From assembly GCA_030248195.1 (NCBI GenBank), contig JASAND010015465.1:1-64000 (forward strand): 64,000 nt of DNA, in the 5' to 3' direction. Positions 1 through 11,395 of the stretch are shown here, piece by piece (position 1 is the stretch's first letter; each line of letters starts with the position of its first letter). The notes under the pieces were generated by a model, which saw nothing but the letters and a program-made list of their open reading frames with translations, did not search any database and was not told the origin of the DNA. A program made the translations under genes and the position numbers. The DNA is from Trissonchulus latispiculum (taxonomy: Eukaryota > Nematoda > Enoplea > Enoplida > Ironidae).

Positions 1-42
1 TTTCTGACCGTATTCTATTTTTGTTTGTAGTCTTAAAGCAGG

Positions 43-714
43 ATGCCTCTGTCACTCGAAGCCTGGTTGTCTGGTTCTGAGAGTTTTGTCACCTCTACTG
101 ATCTGTCTAGATTGTCTCCACCTTCAGGGTCCCATAGAGTTCCTCGTTCCACACTCCCACCTGAGCCGCGCATTCCCACCATCCAGTATGAGTCGGGTCC
201 CCCTGCAGAATCCTGGCTCCTGCCTCACCAGCGAGGCCCTGAGCGCCTTGACCTTCCGCTGCCTGATTCATTGCGCCGCTGTTTTCGGACCACCAAGATC
301 TACGTTGCTCCAGGCACTACTGCATTGTTTGCTCCCGGAAAGACGGTTCGCATCCTCGAACCGGAGGTAACTGACATGTGCACGCTTCTCTGTACAAATT
401 GTTTCTGGCGATATTCTTTGTCTTATCATGGTATTCCTACACAGATTCGCGCTGCTCCCCTCTCCCTTCTCTACGCGTCCTCCCTCCCTAAGTCGCGCCT
501 GCAGTCCCGCATGCCCGCTGACTATAATGTTGAGTACCACTGTCCTAATCGTTTGTGCATGTCTGAACGTGTGCTTGTACTAAAAGCTCGTCTGGGGTGG
601 AACCACTGTTATTGGACCACCTACCATGTCCCCAGTACTGTTCGCATGTTTTTAGATGCTTTGCCCCGTGTTCACCCTGAATTGCCGCCTGACTTTGCAT
701 GCCCTGACTTGTAA
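43..714 (+). CDS. Cys-rich accessory protein of element A (spliced ORF)
   Basis: This 223-residue protein has no function that I recognise. It shares a clear core with the 26463-27242 protein of element B: C113-x3-C117-x2-C120-F-W, then a Ser/Tyr-Gly-(I/V)-Pro segment, then C-P-N-R-x-C at 167-172, and a similar acidic C-terminus. The paired Cys clusters suggest a metal-binding fold, which is inference. A pyrimidine-rich splice acceptor ends at position 30, thirteen bases before the ATG, so it is probably translated from a spliced retroelement mRNA. The N-terminal third is Ser/Pro-rich and poorly conserved. No signal peptide or membrane segment is visible. The frame is intact, which argues for recent or maintained function. 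Confidence 0.7.
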   Translation: MPLSLEAWLSGSESFVTSTDLSRLSPPSGSHRVPRSTLPPEPRIPTIQYESGPPAESWLLPHQRGPERLDLPLPDSLRRCFRTTKIYVAPGTTALFAPGKTVRILEPEVTDMCTLLCTNCFWRYSLSYHGIPTQIRAAPLSLLYASSLPKSRLQSRMPADYNVEYHCPNRLCMSERVLVLKARLGWNHCYWTTYHVPSTVRMFLDALPRVHPELPPDFACPDL

Positions 715-2556
715 CTGTTGCATGTTTCTGTTTCTGTGTCTGTTGATGTGTTCCCGTAAGAACTGATTCTAGTGATTGCTTTTGGTAGAGCTTGTTAGCC
801 TTGTCGCGCTATCCAGATAATTGCCCATCCCCTACCGTTTGACTCCCTTATTACAAGTTATGAGACAACTTACGGGAACGCACGCATGTTTGCATGTTTA
901 TTGTACGTACTGCACCGATCCGGATCTGCTGAAATAATAATTGTCCGATGTATTAGCTATGGTGGGCACTGACTGATTTCGAATAGCTGAACGGAAAAAG
1001 ACCCTAATGAACTCTAATTCAGGAATTTGAAGTGTAGAACGTAGATACGAATTGTCTTTCTACCTGTGTTTGGACTAACCAACTTTTGATGGAATAAACT
1101 ATTTCTGGATTGGGATTTTGGAACTAATTATTGATTACTAAGATACGTAAATGTGTATAGTTAGTCGACTGATCGCACTGTTAATGTTTTTGTTGTATAG
1201 GCTCTGTGTTTGCTATGTTTTGACTAATCGCTTCACGTTCGCTTATTGTTATGTTGTTATTTGCTTCTTGTTTGGACACAATTTCCTAGACACTTGGTTT
1301 GATTAGAGCACCACGCAACGGAAAGACTGTAGGCTAGCACTTTTATCAACCTGATTAAAAGGAACTTAGGTTTAATTAACTATGAAGAATAAACACGAAT
1401 AAACTTGGAAGTAGCAGTTATTGTCCGGCCCGTGCTATGCCTGTACTATTTTTAGCTTGATATTTTTCTTTGAAGCTTGGCTGCCTTCACCCTTCCATCT
1501 GCTTGGATCTCATTCCGCACCTTGACCAAGTTTTAACTAACACTTGTTTTCTTTGGCTTAATTTTTAATGTTTGAATATTGACCTACTAACGCCTCACAC
1601 ACCTACACATAGGTTCTTGGTGGAAGTTGACTAACCCTGTTGGAAAGAAACTAACCAGATTGATTTGAGCGATGCGTGTTCCAAGCGGATTTCGACACAC
1701 TAACACCGCACTTGCACTGCACGTACTCACCTCGTTTCCCTTGCGCTTGCACACGCTGATCTTCCATTTGTCCTTTTACTTTGGGTTTATTAGCATATCA
1801 TAGCAAATAGAAAAGGAGCTGCAGATTTTGAAATTTGTTTATCGCGTGTGCCTTAGCTTGTTTATTTGCGTTGCTTATTTGTTTGTGTTCGATTATAGGC
1901 TGTTTTGCTAGCAGTGGTTTTTTCTTTTTGGTTGGTCCGTGGTTCGATTCTTCCGACGATTTGGCTGGTCCGTAGCTCGATGCTCCGGTTCATGATGTCA
2001 ACGGCAACGGCGTTCTCCATCAGGATAGTTTCCGGCCCTTGGAAGTCCGCTCAACGACCGCGTACCCCACTCGCGGCCGTATCTACTCGTCATCATCTCC
2101 CCGTCAGGGAAAACCATGCAACACCCACCTACCTGACTACGTTTCCATTGAAGTCTCCTCTGCCCACCCACCTGCTGTCGATGCCCCGGCCAATACATCT
2201 TTTGGCGCCCCGGAAGCTCTGATCGATGCGGACTATAACCGATCACCTTCCCATCCTTCCTTCAATCCTGATTTCAACCTTTCACATCTGAGCTCTGACC
2301 GAAGCGAACTGTAACCGGTCATCTCTACTCTACTCTACTCTACTCTACTCTACTCTACTCTGCTCTCCTCTACTCACCAGTACGCCGTCATCGCCAAATA
2401 TCTGCACGACTAAGGAAGACGATCTGCCACTGTTATGGACCTATACACCCTATTGTTTGTACATAGCTGTTACTGCATGTGTTTGTTGCTAATTGTACCG
2501 TTTCGATGTCTGTCTGTAATCATCCCTCCCCCTAGTGAAAGATTACCCCATTTTTT
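715..2556 (+). other. 3' non-coding region of element A
   Basis: No convincing gene is seen. Around 1890-1990 the sequence parallels 28480-28600 of element B, sharing TGTGTTCGAT, TTGGTTGGTCC and GGTTCGATTC. A short ORF (2039-2314) is open but lacks similarity to anything else here. A (CTCTA)n run occupies about 2325-2360. Confidence 0.5.
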
Positions 2557-2567
2557 GCGGGAAGGAG
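2557..2567 (+). other. Candidate polypurine tract of element A
   Basis: The bases GCGGGAAGGAG lie immediately before the TGT that opens the LTR, the position used to prime plus-strand synthesis in LTR elements. The matching place in element B (29718-29728) reads TGTGTGAAG and is much less purine-pure. Confidence 0.6.
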
Positions 2568-4261
2568 TGTGAGGGAAGCAGATAAGCTTGTTAGCTTGTT
2601 TAACTTTGGTTGGGATTTTTTGGATTTGGAGTTGGTTTTTGAGTTATTCGGAGTTGGTTTTTGAGTCCGTAGAATCTGTTTTGAGTTGTTACTGGAGTTG
2701 CTGAGGATGAGGATGCTTGCTTTTGTGTTTTGAGTCCTGTTGTGTTTTGAGCCCTGTTTTAAGTCCTGTTTTGAGCCTAAACTGTCCTCTATTGAACTGA
2801 TATTTCTGCCTTTCTGCCATATCTGTTGAATTGTTGGGAGTCTTCTGGCTGACTGTTATGTAACTTGTTGGGTCGTTTTCGGACGTCTTCGTTCTTTGTT
2901 GGGAAACATACAAAAGACTCTAATAGAAAAAGGGGATCTTAAATCTAATTTCGTAATGCTTGAGCAAACTAGTTAATTGGGCTGTTTCTGACAATTTAGA
3001 GGTTAAAACTTATCTTTGGGGTTAATCAGGATTAATCGGGAATTTTGGGGAACCCCATGAGCCCTTGAGCAAACCACTATGTCACCTAAAATTACGTAAC
3101 TTACGCTCATACAATGCCATCGCCTAACATCTAAAGAAACACAAAGATTTTCCGACTACAGTATCCAAAATTGCACGTCACGCACCTGGGAGAGTCGAGA
3201 GGCGGAGCTAGAGTTTTTGACTGACAGGTTCCCCCCATTTTTGGTCAGTCTTGGGTTTTGTTGAAGTTGGAATCGGTCGGTCAGACCAGGAAGTTGTGCT
3301 GTGTATTCAGGCCAGTTGTGCCTTGTGTTATCTCCTTCGTCTACTGCTCAGTGCTCAGGCTCAGTTTGGACTAGCTCTTTGTTGCCCTCGACTCACCAGT
3401 GACTGGTTATTAGCTGTGCTCCTTAGTGGAAAAGCCTCAACCCGCACACGGACTCAACTCATCCATTGGATCGCTGCAAGCGTAAGGATCTATCGTAAGT
3501 TGTAACGCGAATGACAAAAGGGTGTAAACGAATCTACTTACAAAAACGGTATCTTTGAAGTGAATAGTTGACATTTTCAGGAGACGTAACAATCCATATT
3601 CAATGTGCAAATTAGTTATTAGCCTTCCCCTATTTCGCGTAACATTTTGATTATATCTGTGCAAATTGCTTTGTATCGTCTAACGTATAATACGGTTCAA
3701 ACTGACCATACTGTGTGTAACTGATGGAAATTCTGTAATTTTAATCAATGTGCACAATTAGTTAAAATAGTTGATCTCTCGGGTATTCCAATTGTCTCTG
3801 TGTGACTCACGTTTGCTGTAGCTAACGGATCAGTATTAGTATCCATATTATGACCATTGGTAAAAATACGGTTTGTGACGGTATCTAAAGTTGTAACAAT
3901 AAATTTGATGTGTAGAGTTGATCCTTGCTATCTAGGTGCAGAATAAGCCATTTCACCAGTGCTTGTCTGCATACGAGCGAAGAGCCATTTAACCAGTGCT
4001 CTCAACGTGGAATATAGCCTATAGTAGCGAGTTGTGTTATGAGCGATTGACAGATTCCCGACTAATATTGAATAGAGAGTCACTTCACCAGCACTCTCCA
4101 AGACGTGAATCGAGTTATACCTAAGTTTGTTCAGAGTCCGCTATTGCGTGGGGTGGATATTGTGGTAAAACGACAGTTCATTCGCACAACGAGAACAGAA
4201 CTTTTGGATAGCTACTCCTAAATTGATCTAAACTTACTCAAACTAGAACCGTTTTATCACA
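2568..4261 (+). repeat. 3' LTR of element A
   Basis: The 1,694-bp repeat opens TGTGAGGG and closes ATCACA (TG...CA ends) and is followed by TATA, as at element B. It shares blocks with the element B LTRs: a segment ending GCCCTTGAGCAAACC (about 3060-3077; compare 29980-30000), an initiator-like TCAGTCTTGGG at 3245 and a splice-donor-like CAAGCGTAAGG at 3476-3486. Outside these blocks similarity is low. Open frames inside (for example 3251-3505) look fortuitous. Confidence 0.7.
3245..3255 (+). promoter_or_regulatory. Initiator-like motif in the element A LTR
   Basis: TCAGTCTTGGG recurs at 13137 and 30154 in the two LTRs of element B. TCAGT is the arthropod-type initiator used by TATA-less errantivirus LTRs. 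Its conservation in three otherwise divergent LTRs supports a transcription-start role, which is inference. Confidence 0.45.
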
Positions 4262-6740
4262 TATACAAGTAGGAAAAATGCTCCTTGCAGCCGCATGAAA
4301 AATACAATATGAGCCAGAAGGACAGCATTCAATTCGGGAAAAGACAAGATTTAAAATGTGTAATATGAGCCAGCATTTAATTCTGTAAAGGACAAGATTT
4401 AAAAGTTTAATATGAGCAGCTCGCTTTCTCGGACTCATATTGACGCCTCACAGACAGCCCGTAAGGGGTATCATTCTTTCTTTGCTCTTTCGTGTTTTCG
4501 CTCATAAGATTCTGACAGAGCATTTACTCATAAACTATCCCAGTGGCTTGAACGGGAACTGGCTCAAACAAATCTGGCCAGCATTTAGTCGGATCAGCAA
4601 ATAACACCACCAGTCGATTCTCCATGCCCGCACGATGGCAGCACTGCACAGTGATGCATTATCATCGGCGACCCCGATTTACTATATAAGCGCACCACCA
4701 AATGGCCGAAAACAGCTGTTTTTTGGGGACTTTTCCAACTTTGACCCTGGGAAACCCGAGGAAACACGGGCGCATTTTGAATTTTGAATCAATTAATCAT
4801 TTGGAAAACACGAAATGTACCTTTTTGGTTCATATTATGGTGCGCTCTCCGAGCTGCCCCATGATATATATATTTAAAGGCAAACAGGACCATTGATTTT
4901 AGTGAAAAATTAGCCTTTTTGAGGAAATTGAAAAATTTAGCTCGAAATGGCGCCATGTCAGCTTTTGGTGACCTGGACCACACATAATGGAAAGACGCTT
5001 GGTAAAGCCTATACTAATCTAGTTTACAGACTCTATTATGATTTCTACATGTATGCGTATACCAGTATGGTCCCAACCATTTTAATATTTCCTGCTTTGC
5101 TTATAACTACTTTCAGCCTCATATCAATATTTACGTTGCCGTAATGAGCTTTTAAAAAAATTACTCTTTCCTTTTGTGATCTGCGGTTTTAATGTTTGTT
5201 TGGAAAGAAGTAACTCAAACATTTTTAGCTTGAAACCTAAACAGTAACTTTCCATAAAAAACTTGGATTTGTCGCGCATCCACCCTTTTCAACTTCAGCA
5301 TCCGCTTTCAAACAAAACTGCACTGAAGTGTCGAGGTTTCATAAGTTTCAATGGTAAAAATGAAAATTAATAAACTTAAGAAAACTGATGGGATTTTTAA
5401 CACAACCTTATTTCTAGCGATATTCTGCATAATTGTGGCCAGTTCCAAGCAGGTTTCATTCCCAATCAGTTTAGGTACGGCGGATTTGGCATTTTGATCA
5501 AAAATCGGGTTTTAAGCTTGCTGTGAGGTTAGAAGGGTGGCTAGGTAGTTTTGCCCACTAAAACCAGCTGAGACAAAGCTTTTAAAGCACTCTAAATGAG
5601 TAATTGGTAGAAATCCGGGCCATGTTTTCCCCCTGCACCATGTTATCCCCCTGCACCATGTTTTCCCCGCTTTGCGGGTAAAAAACATGGACAAATCCTG
5701 TTACCGCCAAGCTGATATAGGTATAAAAGAAGTTTGAATATACGATTGGACAGGTATTTGCCCACGGTACATAACGGTATACTCAAACCAACCCAAAACC
5801 AAACGAAGAAAAAAAATTGGATGCTTGCTTCCCTATTCATGCCCCCCCTGACTATACATTTTGATGCAGTTGTACTAAAAACAACCCATCTTTCAATTGG
5901 AATGGTTACAAGAGCACTTGGCAACGTTCGAAAAAAATTCGAGATGGATTTATCCCACATATATGTAGGCTTTTCCTGCCGTGGCTTTTACCTTCAGTTT
6001 GGGATAATTTTTCTCACTAATGGCACACCCTAGAGAGTTATAAATATACGTACGTATATGCCATGAGCGAGACTAAAAGTTCACAGAAGGTCGAACCAGT
6101 AGTAGCCAGTAGTAGCCAGTAGTATGCCAAAGCACGCTTAATTGAGTATATAAATAAGAAAATGTAGAAACTTTTGTGGGGAAACAAAGAATACAGAAAT
6201 GTTTGATAAAATAGGAGAAGTAGGAACTCTATTCTCCCAGAATATCTCCTCTCCGGCTCTCCCTTCCCCAATTTGGGCGCCCTTTTTGATAGAAAATTAA
6301 AAATTATAGTTAGAATTTTCAATAGACGACAACAACCCATTTTCAGAGGTCAAAATTTCGGAATTGTCATGATTTTAGAGAAATTTTTGCCCATCCCCAA
6401 AGTCAAAGCTTTCTCTTAAGAAACAGTCCTCTCACTGTTCGAGATGCGCATACATACAAAATAAAAATATACACTTACCCAACGAAAGCATGCGGTCTAC
6501 GGTGATTCCGATTCCACCACATGGTTCTTCATGAAAGCACATATATATTTAAAATAATCCTGCTGACTTGAGGAACTGAGTTCTGGTCTGGAAAAGGATT
6601 GAAATTAAGAAAATCCAACCTTTTCCAGAGTATAAACCACAGCTTCCTCGAATAATACCGCAATAGGGAAATCATGTATATATATACACATGTACATCAT
6701 GCAGCGGCTTTTCTTGAAAATGCTCTGAATTCTGAAGTCA
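4262..6740. other. Intergenic DNA without recognised genes
   Basis: AT-rich DNA with only short, featureless open frames. Two imperfect direct repeats sharing AATATGAGCCAG and GACAAGATTTAAAA lie at 4303-4415. A CCCCCTGCACCATGTT motif is repeated near 5630-5665. Nothing here is supported as coding. Confidence 0.5.
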
Positions 6741-6744
6741 GGGG

Positions 6745-7830
6745 ATAGGTGTGCTGGTGGGGGTGGTGAAGGGACGCCCACCAAAACGATAAATTTTAGC
6801 GACTATCCCCTCCCCTCCTCGGCCCGATTTTTGGCCAAGAGGTGGCCAAAATGGCAAAAAAGCAAGACTTTAGGGAGGTTTTTGGCAATTTTTTGAGACC
6901 CGCGCCCGCCCTAGTTTTTTGTACAGCCACCTTTTTTCGTTTTTTTGTACTTATACCTCAGGAGATTCGGCTCAGAGGGGGGGGGGTTCCCAAAAATTGC
7001 CAAAAACCCAGTAAAATTTTGATTTTTCAATTTTTGGCCGAGCATTCGAGGTGCGAAATCTGGAAATCTGGGGGGGGGGGAAGTTGTCGTTTTAGTGGAG
7101 GGCCCCTGAACCATATCCCCTAGCACACCCTAGCACAATCCAGTGACGGGAGACTGCGACTTTCAAAAAGTGAATCTCCTCGCATAGGCGTGTTGGGGGG
7201 GTGGGGATTGGGGGACCCCCCGAAATGACAAAATTTCGCGAACCCCCTCGATTTTCAGATTTTTGCTACCCCCTCCCCCACATTTTTGGCGGCCAAAAAT
7301 GGCAAAAAATCGAAAATTTAGGGGGGTCCCCCACCTTCCGTCGGAACCCCCCCCCCCCCGATTTTTTGTCCAGCCGCACGTATGCTCCTGGTCCTGGAAT
7401 ATTCACAGCATTTCTTCTCCTCAGACATCTTTTGTCCATAGTTTCCTTAGGGGGGGGGGGGGGTTGGGGGGTATCCCCACCAACATTTTCGACCAAATTA
7501 ACCCCCACCCCAGATTTTTTGACTTACCCTCCCCCAACTGTTGGCTACCCCCCCGAACCCCCCAACGATTTTTGGACCCAAAAAGTTAGCTAAATTTGGT
7601 CGAAAAATGGTCATTTTTTGAAAAATTTTTCTAAAATTTTGGCCTAAAATAGCTTTAAAACGGTGCAAAAACGCCTAAAACGTTAAGAACAAGCCTTATT
7701 TTGATGAAAAAAGGGCTAAATTACAGAAAATTTTTTGGCTATTTTTCGAAATTTCTGAGGTCCGAATTCTGGGGGGTTGGGGGGTACCCCCATCACATTT
7801 CGGAGGTCGGCCAGGATTTACCCCCCCAGA
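6745..7830. repeat. Block of long dG/dC homopolymer runs
   Basis: At least six runs of nine or more G or C occur (about 6977, 7071, 7348 and 7450, with shorter runs at 7196 and 7550), separated by repeated phrases such as CCAAAAATGGC and AAATTTTGG. Similar material reappears at 43090-43265 and 63300-63460, which points to a dispersed repeat. Open frames in it are Gly/Pro-rich by-products. The block should form G-quadruplexes. Confidence 0.6.
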
Positions 7831-8361
7831 CCCAAAGTTCCTGGGAAACAATGCTTTTGTCGTCAGTCAAAATAAAACTGACAGTTAGTAAGCATTGACG
7901 TAGCTACTGTTAATTTACATTGATCGGTAACACATTAACTATAATTTTGAAATTTCTTAATTAAATTATTTGCGTAGGAGAGTGAACAACGTAAAATTAA
8001 TTAGTGGCTCATTTAGTGCCCATTATGTATTGCTTTCTCACAAAGTTTCAGCTCATGGATCAATCATGGGAGTGATAAGTGACATTTAGTACTCCCATAA
8101 TAAAATGTATTTTATTAATTAAAGAAAGGCGGCTCAATCCTAATATTGTGTGGCTCAATCATGTTAGGGCCTAACAAACTTGGCTCAATCGAATTTGGAG
8201 TTCGCTTATTCAGTGGGAGTGCCATGGGTACACACACCGTATCTTGTGCACATTACTTGTAGTCACTAATTTGCAAAATGCAATGCAATTTGCAAAACTG
8301 AAAGTCTTCATGGCAATGGGCACAAGCTATTCTAAAATAGTTTTATCTTTATTGTTTGCAG

Positions 8362-9317
8362 AGACTAACACTATTTACATGAACATAGCAGAGTCAGATG
8401 AGCTTCGATTTGCTGCATATCTCGGTGAACTGGAGGCATTAGCAGATCTCGGAGAGCTGACAATTACAACATTCATTCATTCAGAAATAGATATTGTTAA
8501 AGTTGTTGAAATTGCAGACAGCTTGTACATTTCTGAAGGTACATTTTGCAAGGTTTGCACGTGTAGACTTAATCTCCGATAGCTTGCGAATATTTATAGC
8601 TCCCTCATTTTGTGTTTTCCTCTTATTAGATGAGTATTACATACATACATCTTACAAGAGCATTTCAGAGAGAGTAATTGGATTTTAGCAATTTATTTTA
8701 GCAATCAATTTTAGCAATTTCATAATCATGCATAAACTATCACGATTATATATAACTGTACATCAAATACCTTCAGATTTTCGAGGAAAAAAGATCTACG
8801 AATGCAGATTTAACCAAGAAATGACCACCTTCCAGAGGAGGCTCTCGGTTATCAGAACGCAACTGTCAGACTATTTATTCATTGATCGCAGTCAAATCAG
8901 AAACATTTCAGTTGAGGGTATGACACTTCTTCCTATTATAAACCAAAGCATAAACCTAAACCGAAGCATTTTTGTGCGAGCCACCATAATACTAAAGCTT
9001 TCACCTCACCATGTATGCAATTCTGCCAAGTGAGGCCTAAATCAAATAACTAATTTGTGTGAGTAATTGTTTTAGCTAGTACTGTGACATTCACAATAGT
9101 TCAGCTAAACTCAGATGAGCTATACATGGACCTGATACAAGATCATCTAATCGAGATTGTTCAAAAAGGAGAGCTGCGATTGGTAACGGACAATAGTGAA
9201 ACTGCTTATGTCACCTCATGCCACCTGTTCACAGAAAATGGCAATAAAGTGGAATTGGTAGCTGTTGAAGCTGAAAGTATGAGCTACACAACGAAATTTA
9301 AAGCTTCTTTACAGTAG
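8362..9317 (+). CDS. Exons of an unrecognised repeated-domain protein (last three exons)
   Basis: Three exons fit together in one frame: 8362-8538, 8777-8917 and 9076-9317 (stop TAG). All junctions have AG/GT borders in phase 1, and the first two exons are whole-codon lengths (59 and 47 codons). The last exon contains a short strand-like segment STVTFTIVQ following a N-I-S-V-E segment, a pattern seen in SEA-type extracellular domains; that identification is tentative. No cysteines dominate and no membrane segment is visible. Upstream exons, including any signal peptide, were not found. The middle exon resembles the exon at 10735-10875 in length, phase and sequence, so this is probably an extracellular protein made from duplicated exon modules. 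Confidence 0.55.
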
Positions 9318-10734
9318 AGATCTGCACGGGCCGAATCTTCAAACATTTCTTCCTTCTTGCTTTCCTGAAATTTACAATAATATTGAAATTTAAGTTTGGT
9401 ATTCAAATGTTATAAACGCAAACATTGCATCAATGAATAGAGACATTTGACGTTTGCGTCCAGTTGTGGCAGCATAAAAAATTTGAATTGCCTTTTCAGT
9501 TGCGTTGTACAATTGTAATGTGGGTAATAGCGTCCCCGCTATCACCCCCTTTCCAAGTCCTTTTCAATCTTTAACTTTCGTAGTTTTCTCCTAAAACTCC
9601 CTAAAAATCCCCCAAAATTCCCCTTAAATATCATGTTATTATAATTGTTGGCAAGCCCGATAATTTTGTATTATTTTGAGTGTAAAGTCCCTCCTAAATA
9701 ATTGCAGTGCTAACTTTATGCTCATATTTCGAAAATCATTCAAATCCTTTAATTTCCCTATTTTCCGAGCATAAACTTAACTTTGCAGTTAGTTCGCAAT
9801 TTGTGTTGGCTTAGCTAAGATAAACCCTCCCGTTCCGAACGCATAACAAAATTCCCTTTAACGCTTACGTCACTCTCTCTTCAGTTGGGAGTTTTTCAAT
9901 CTACCGAGCGGTCGGTTTCCTAAGTTTGGGGGCCCCACCCATCGCATCTATCTACAATCTACATCTATCCATCTACACCTATAAACGTAAGTGTTTTTTT
10001 CGTATTCTCCTTTGAAGATTGCCCTTCACTCACCTTTTCTAATTCCCTGTTTTATTTTTAACCCCTTTCAATTTCTTTTCCTTCTAACTCCTAACTCTCC
10101 CTTCCCCTTCCCTTTCCTAATTCGCGGGGTTGTCCCCGTCCCACCGGGCCTACCTTTTCTAGCTAACTCCCCTCCCCCAACTTTGTTACTTCCCCTCTTT
10201 CCTCCATTGGATTGCTGGTTCCCTTCCATCCTGTTTGTACCCCCCTGTTGTACTATTTATTTGTGTTTGTTCTGCGGGTAGCCCGCTATATCTGTTTGTC
10301 CCTCCTCTGGGTAGCCCATTCGGGATTTCGCTAGTCAATTATCCTTGTTTTGTGCCCCAGTAAATTGTCCAGTTGTCTGCCCGATTATTAATTTAGTTGC
10401 GTTTAGTGAGAACGAAACATGACGAGCACAAAAACTTTTTAAAGGTAACCAAATATCCATAAATTGAGTTACAGAATCCAGTAAAATTTCAAAAATACGG
10501 AGATGCTGGCCGTACAGTCGGCCCGCCCGGGACCCGGCATGGCCTGTGACTTTCGGCTCGCTACACTGTCCGGTCCGTGAGCTTCGGCGTTTGCCTGCCT
10601 TTACATGCTTGAACTAGAGCGAATGCAAACGTTTGCAACTTTGTACTTCAGTTGGTGTCGTTGTTGGTATCCTAGTCATTTTATCAGTCAAGAGGTTTGA
10701 TGACAACCGTCCTATTTCTCAATTATTGTTTCAG
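9318..10734. other. Intergenic or intronic DNA
   Basis: A pyrimidine-rich tract occupies about 9990-10260. Its 96-codon open frame is Pro/Phe/Leu-rich, without motif or homologue in the window, and is not accepted as a gene. No other feature is recognised. Confidence 0.4.
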
Positions 10735-10875
10735 GTGGTCAGTATACTAAAAGAACAGTTAAACTTGGTTTCAATGCGTCTGTGCGAGACGTAGAACTAT
10801 CTGAGTTTCGTCGAGCTATTTCTGATTCCATCCTTATTAAGAAACAGCAAGTTCAGTCAGTACGACTAATCACCA
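10735..10875 (+). CDS. Isolated exon homologous to exon 8777-8917
   Basis: The 141-bp interval is bounded by TTGTTTCAG and GTAAGTG and is read in phase 1 at both ends, exactly like the exon at 8777-8917. The 47-codon products match in pattern: an initial Gly-x-x, then F-x-R-R/A-x-x-x-x-x-x-L/I-S-D, then I-x-x-x-Q-(I/V)-x-x-(I/V). It lies 1.4 kb beyond a stop codon, so it belongs to a neighbouring paralogue or an alternative 3' part of the same gene. No following exon was found before the transposon at 11.4 kb. Confidence 0.5.
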
Positions 10876-11395
10876 GTAAGTGCTTTGTTAAGGTTTACCT
10901 GGGAGTTGCATAGCTATAACGACCACAATTTTTACGTAAACATAAAAGACTCTAGAACCTCCATCGGAAATAAGGGTTCTCAAATTTTTTCATGGGATTG
11001 TATCCAGAACGCTGAATGGCTATTAAGCCGCGGATCTTTTCTATCAAGCATTTCAAGTGCCATGTGATATATTTTGCGGCTGTTGTACATTTTACGGGGA
11101 CAGAAACCCCTTCAGTGCGTTAATTGCTTTCTTTCCACTTCAGTCGAAACTCAGAGACAGTAGAGAATTGAGAAGGGAAGATCAACGGCAATGACCTCAC
11201 CCATTGTCCCCGCAAAACGAATGGGAAATTGAAATCTGTCCCCGTATACTAAACGGACGTTAAGAAAAGTTAAGACTTTTCTAAGAGTTTTTGAACGCTT
11301 CAATATTAATTTAATGATAAATTTATATATTATTTAAAAAGATTTTTAGAGTTTTATATTTTTATATAATGATTTTAAAATGGTCTTTCTATTAA

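Larger units (their letters stand above)
1..4261 (+). mobile_element. Element A: 3' part of an LTR retroelement (continues left of the window)
   Basis: The sequence shows a spliced accessory ORF (43-714), a tRNA-like box-B motif near 1942, a purine tract directly before an LTR start (TGTGAGGG at 2568) and an LTR end (TTTTATCACA, ending 4261) followed by TATA. The same landmarks occur in the same order at the 3' end of element B (26463-27242, 28525-28580, 29729, 31125), so the two are relatives. The 5' part with gag, env and pol lies outside the window, so completeness cannot be judged. Confidence 0.75.

Noticed and set aside
7201..7593. Pro/Gly-rich open frames of 108-130 codons
   Set aside because: They are by-products of dG/dC runs, present in overlapping frames and on both strands.
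9991..10281. 96-codon Phe/Pro/Leu-rich open frame as a membrane protein gene
   Set aside because: It is a translation of a pyrimidine-rich tract, without a start context, splice signals or homologue in the window.
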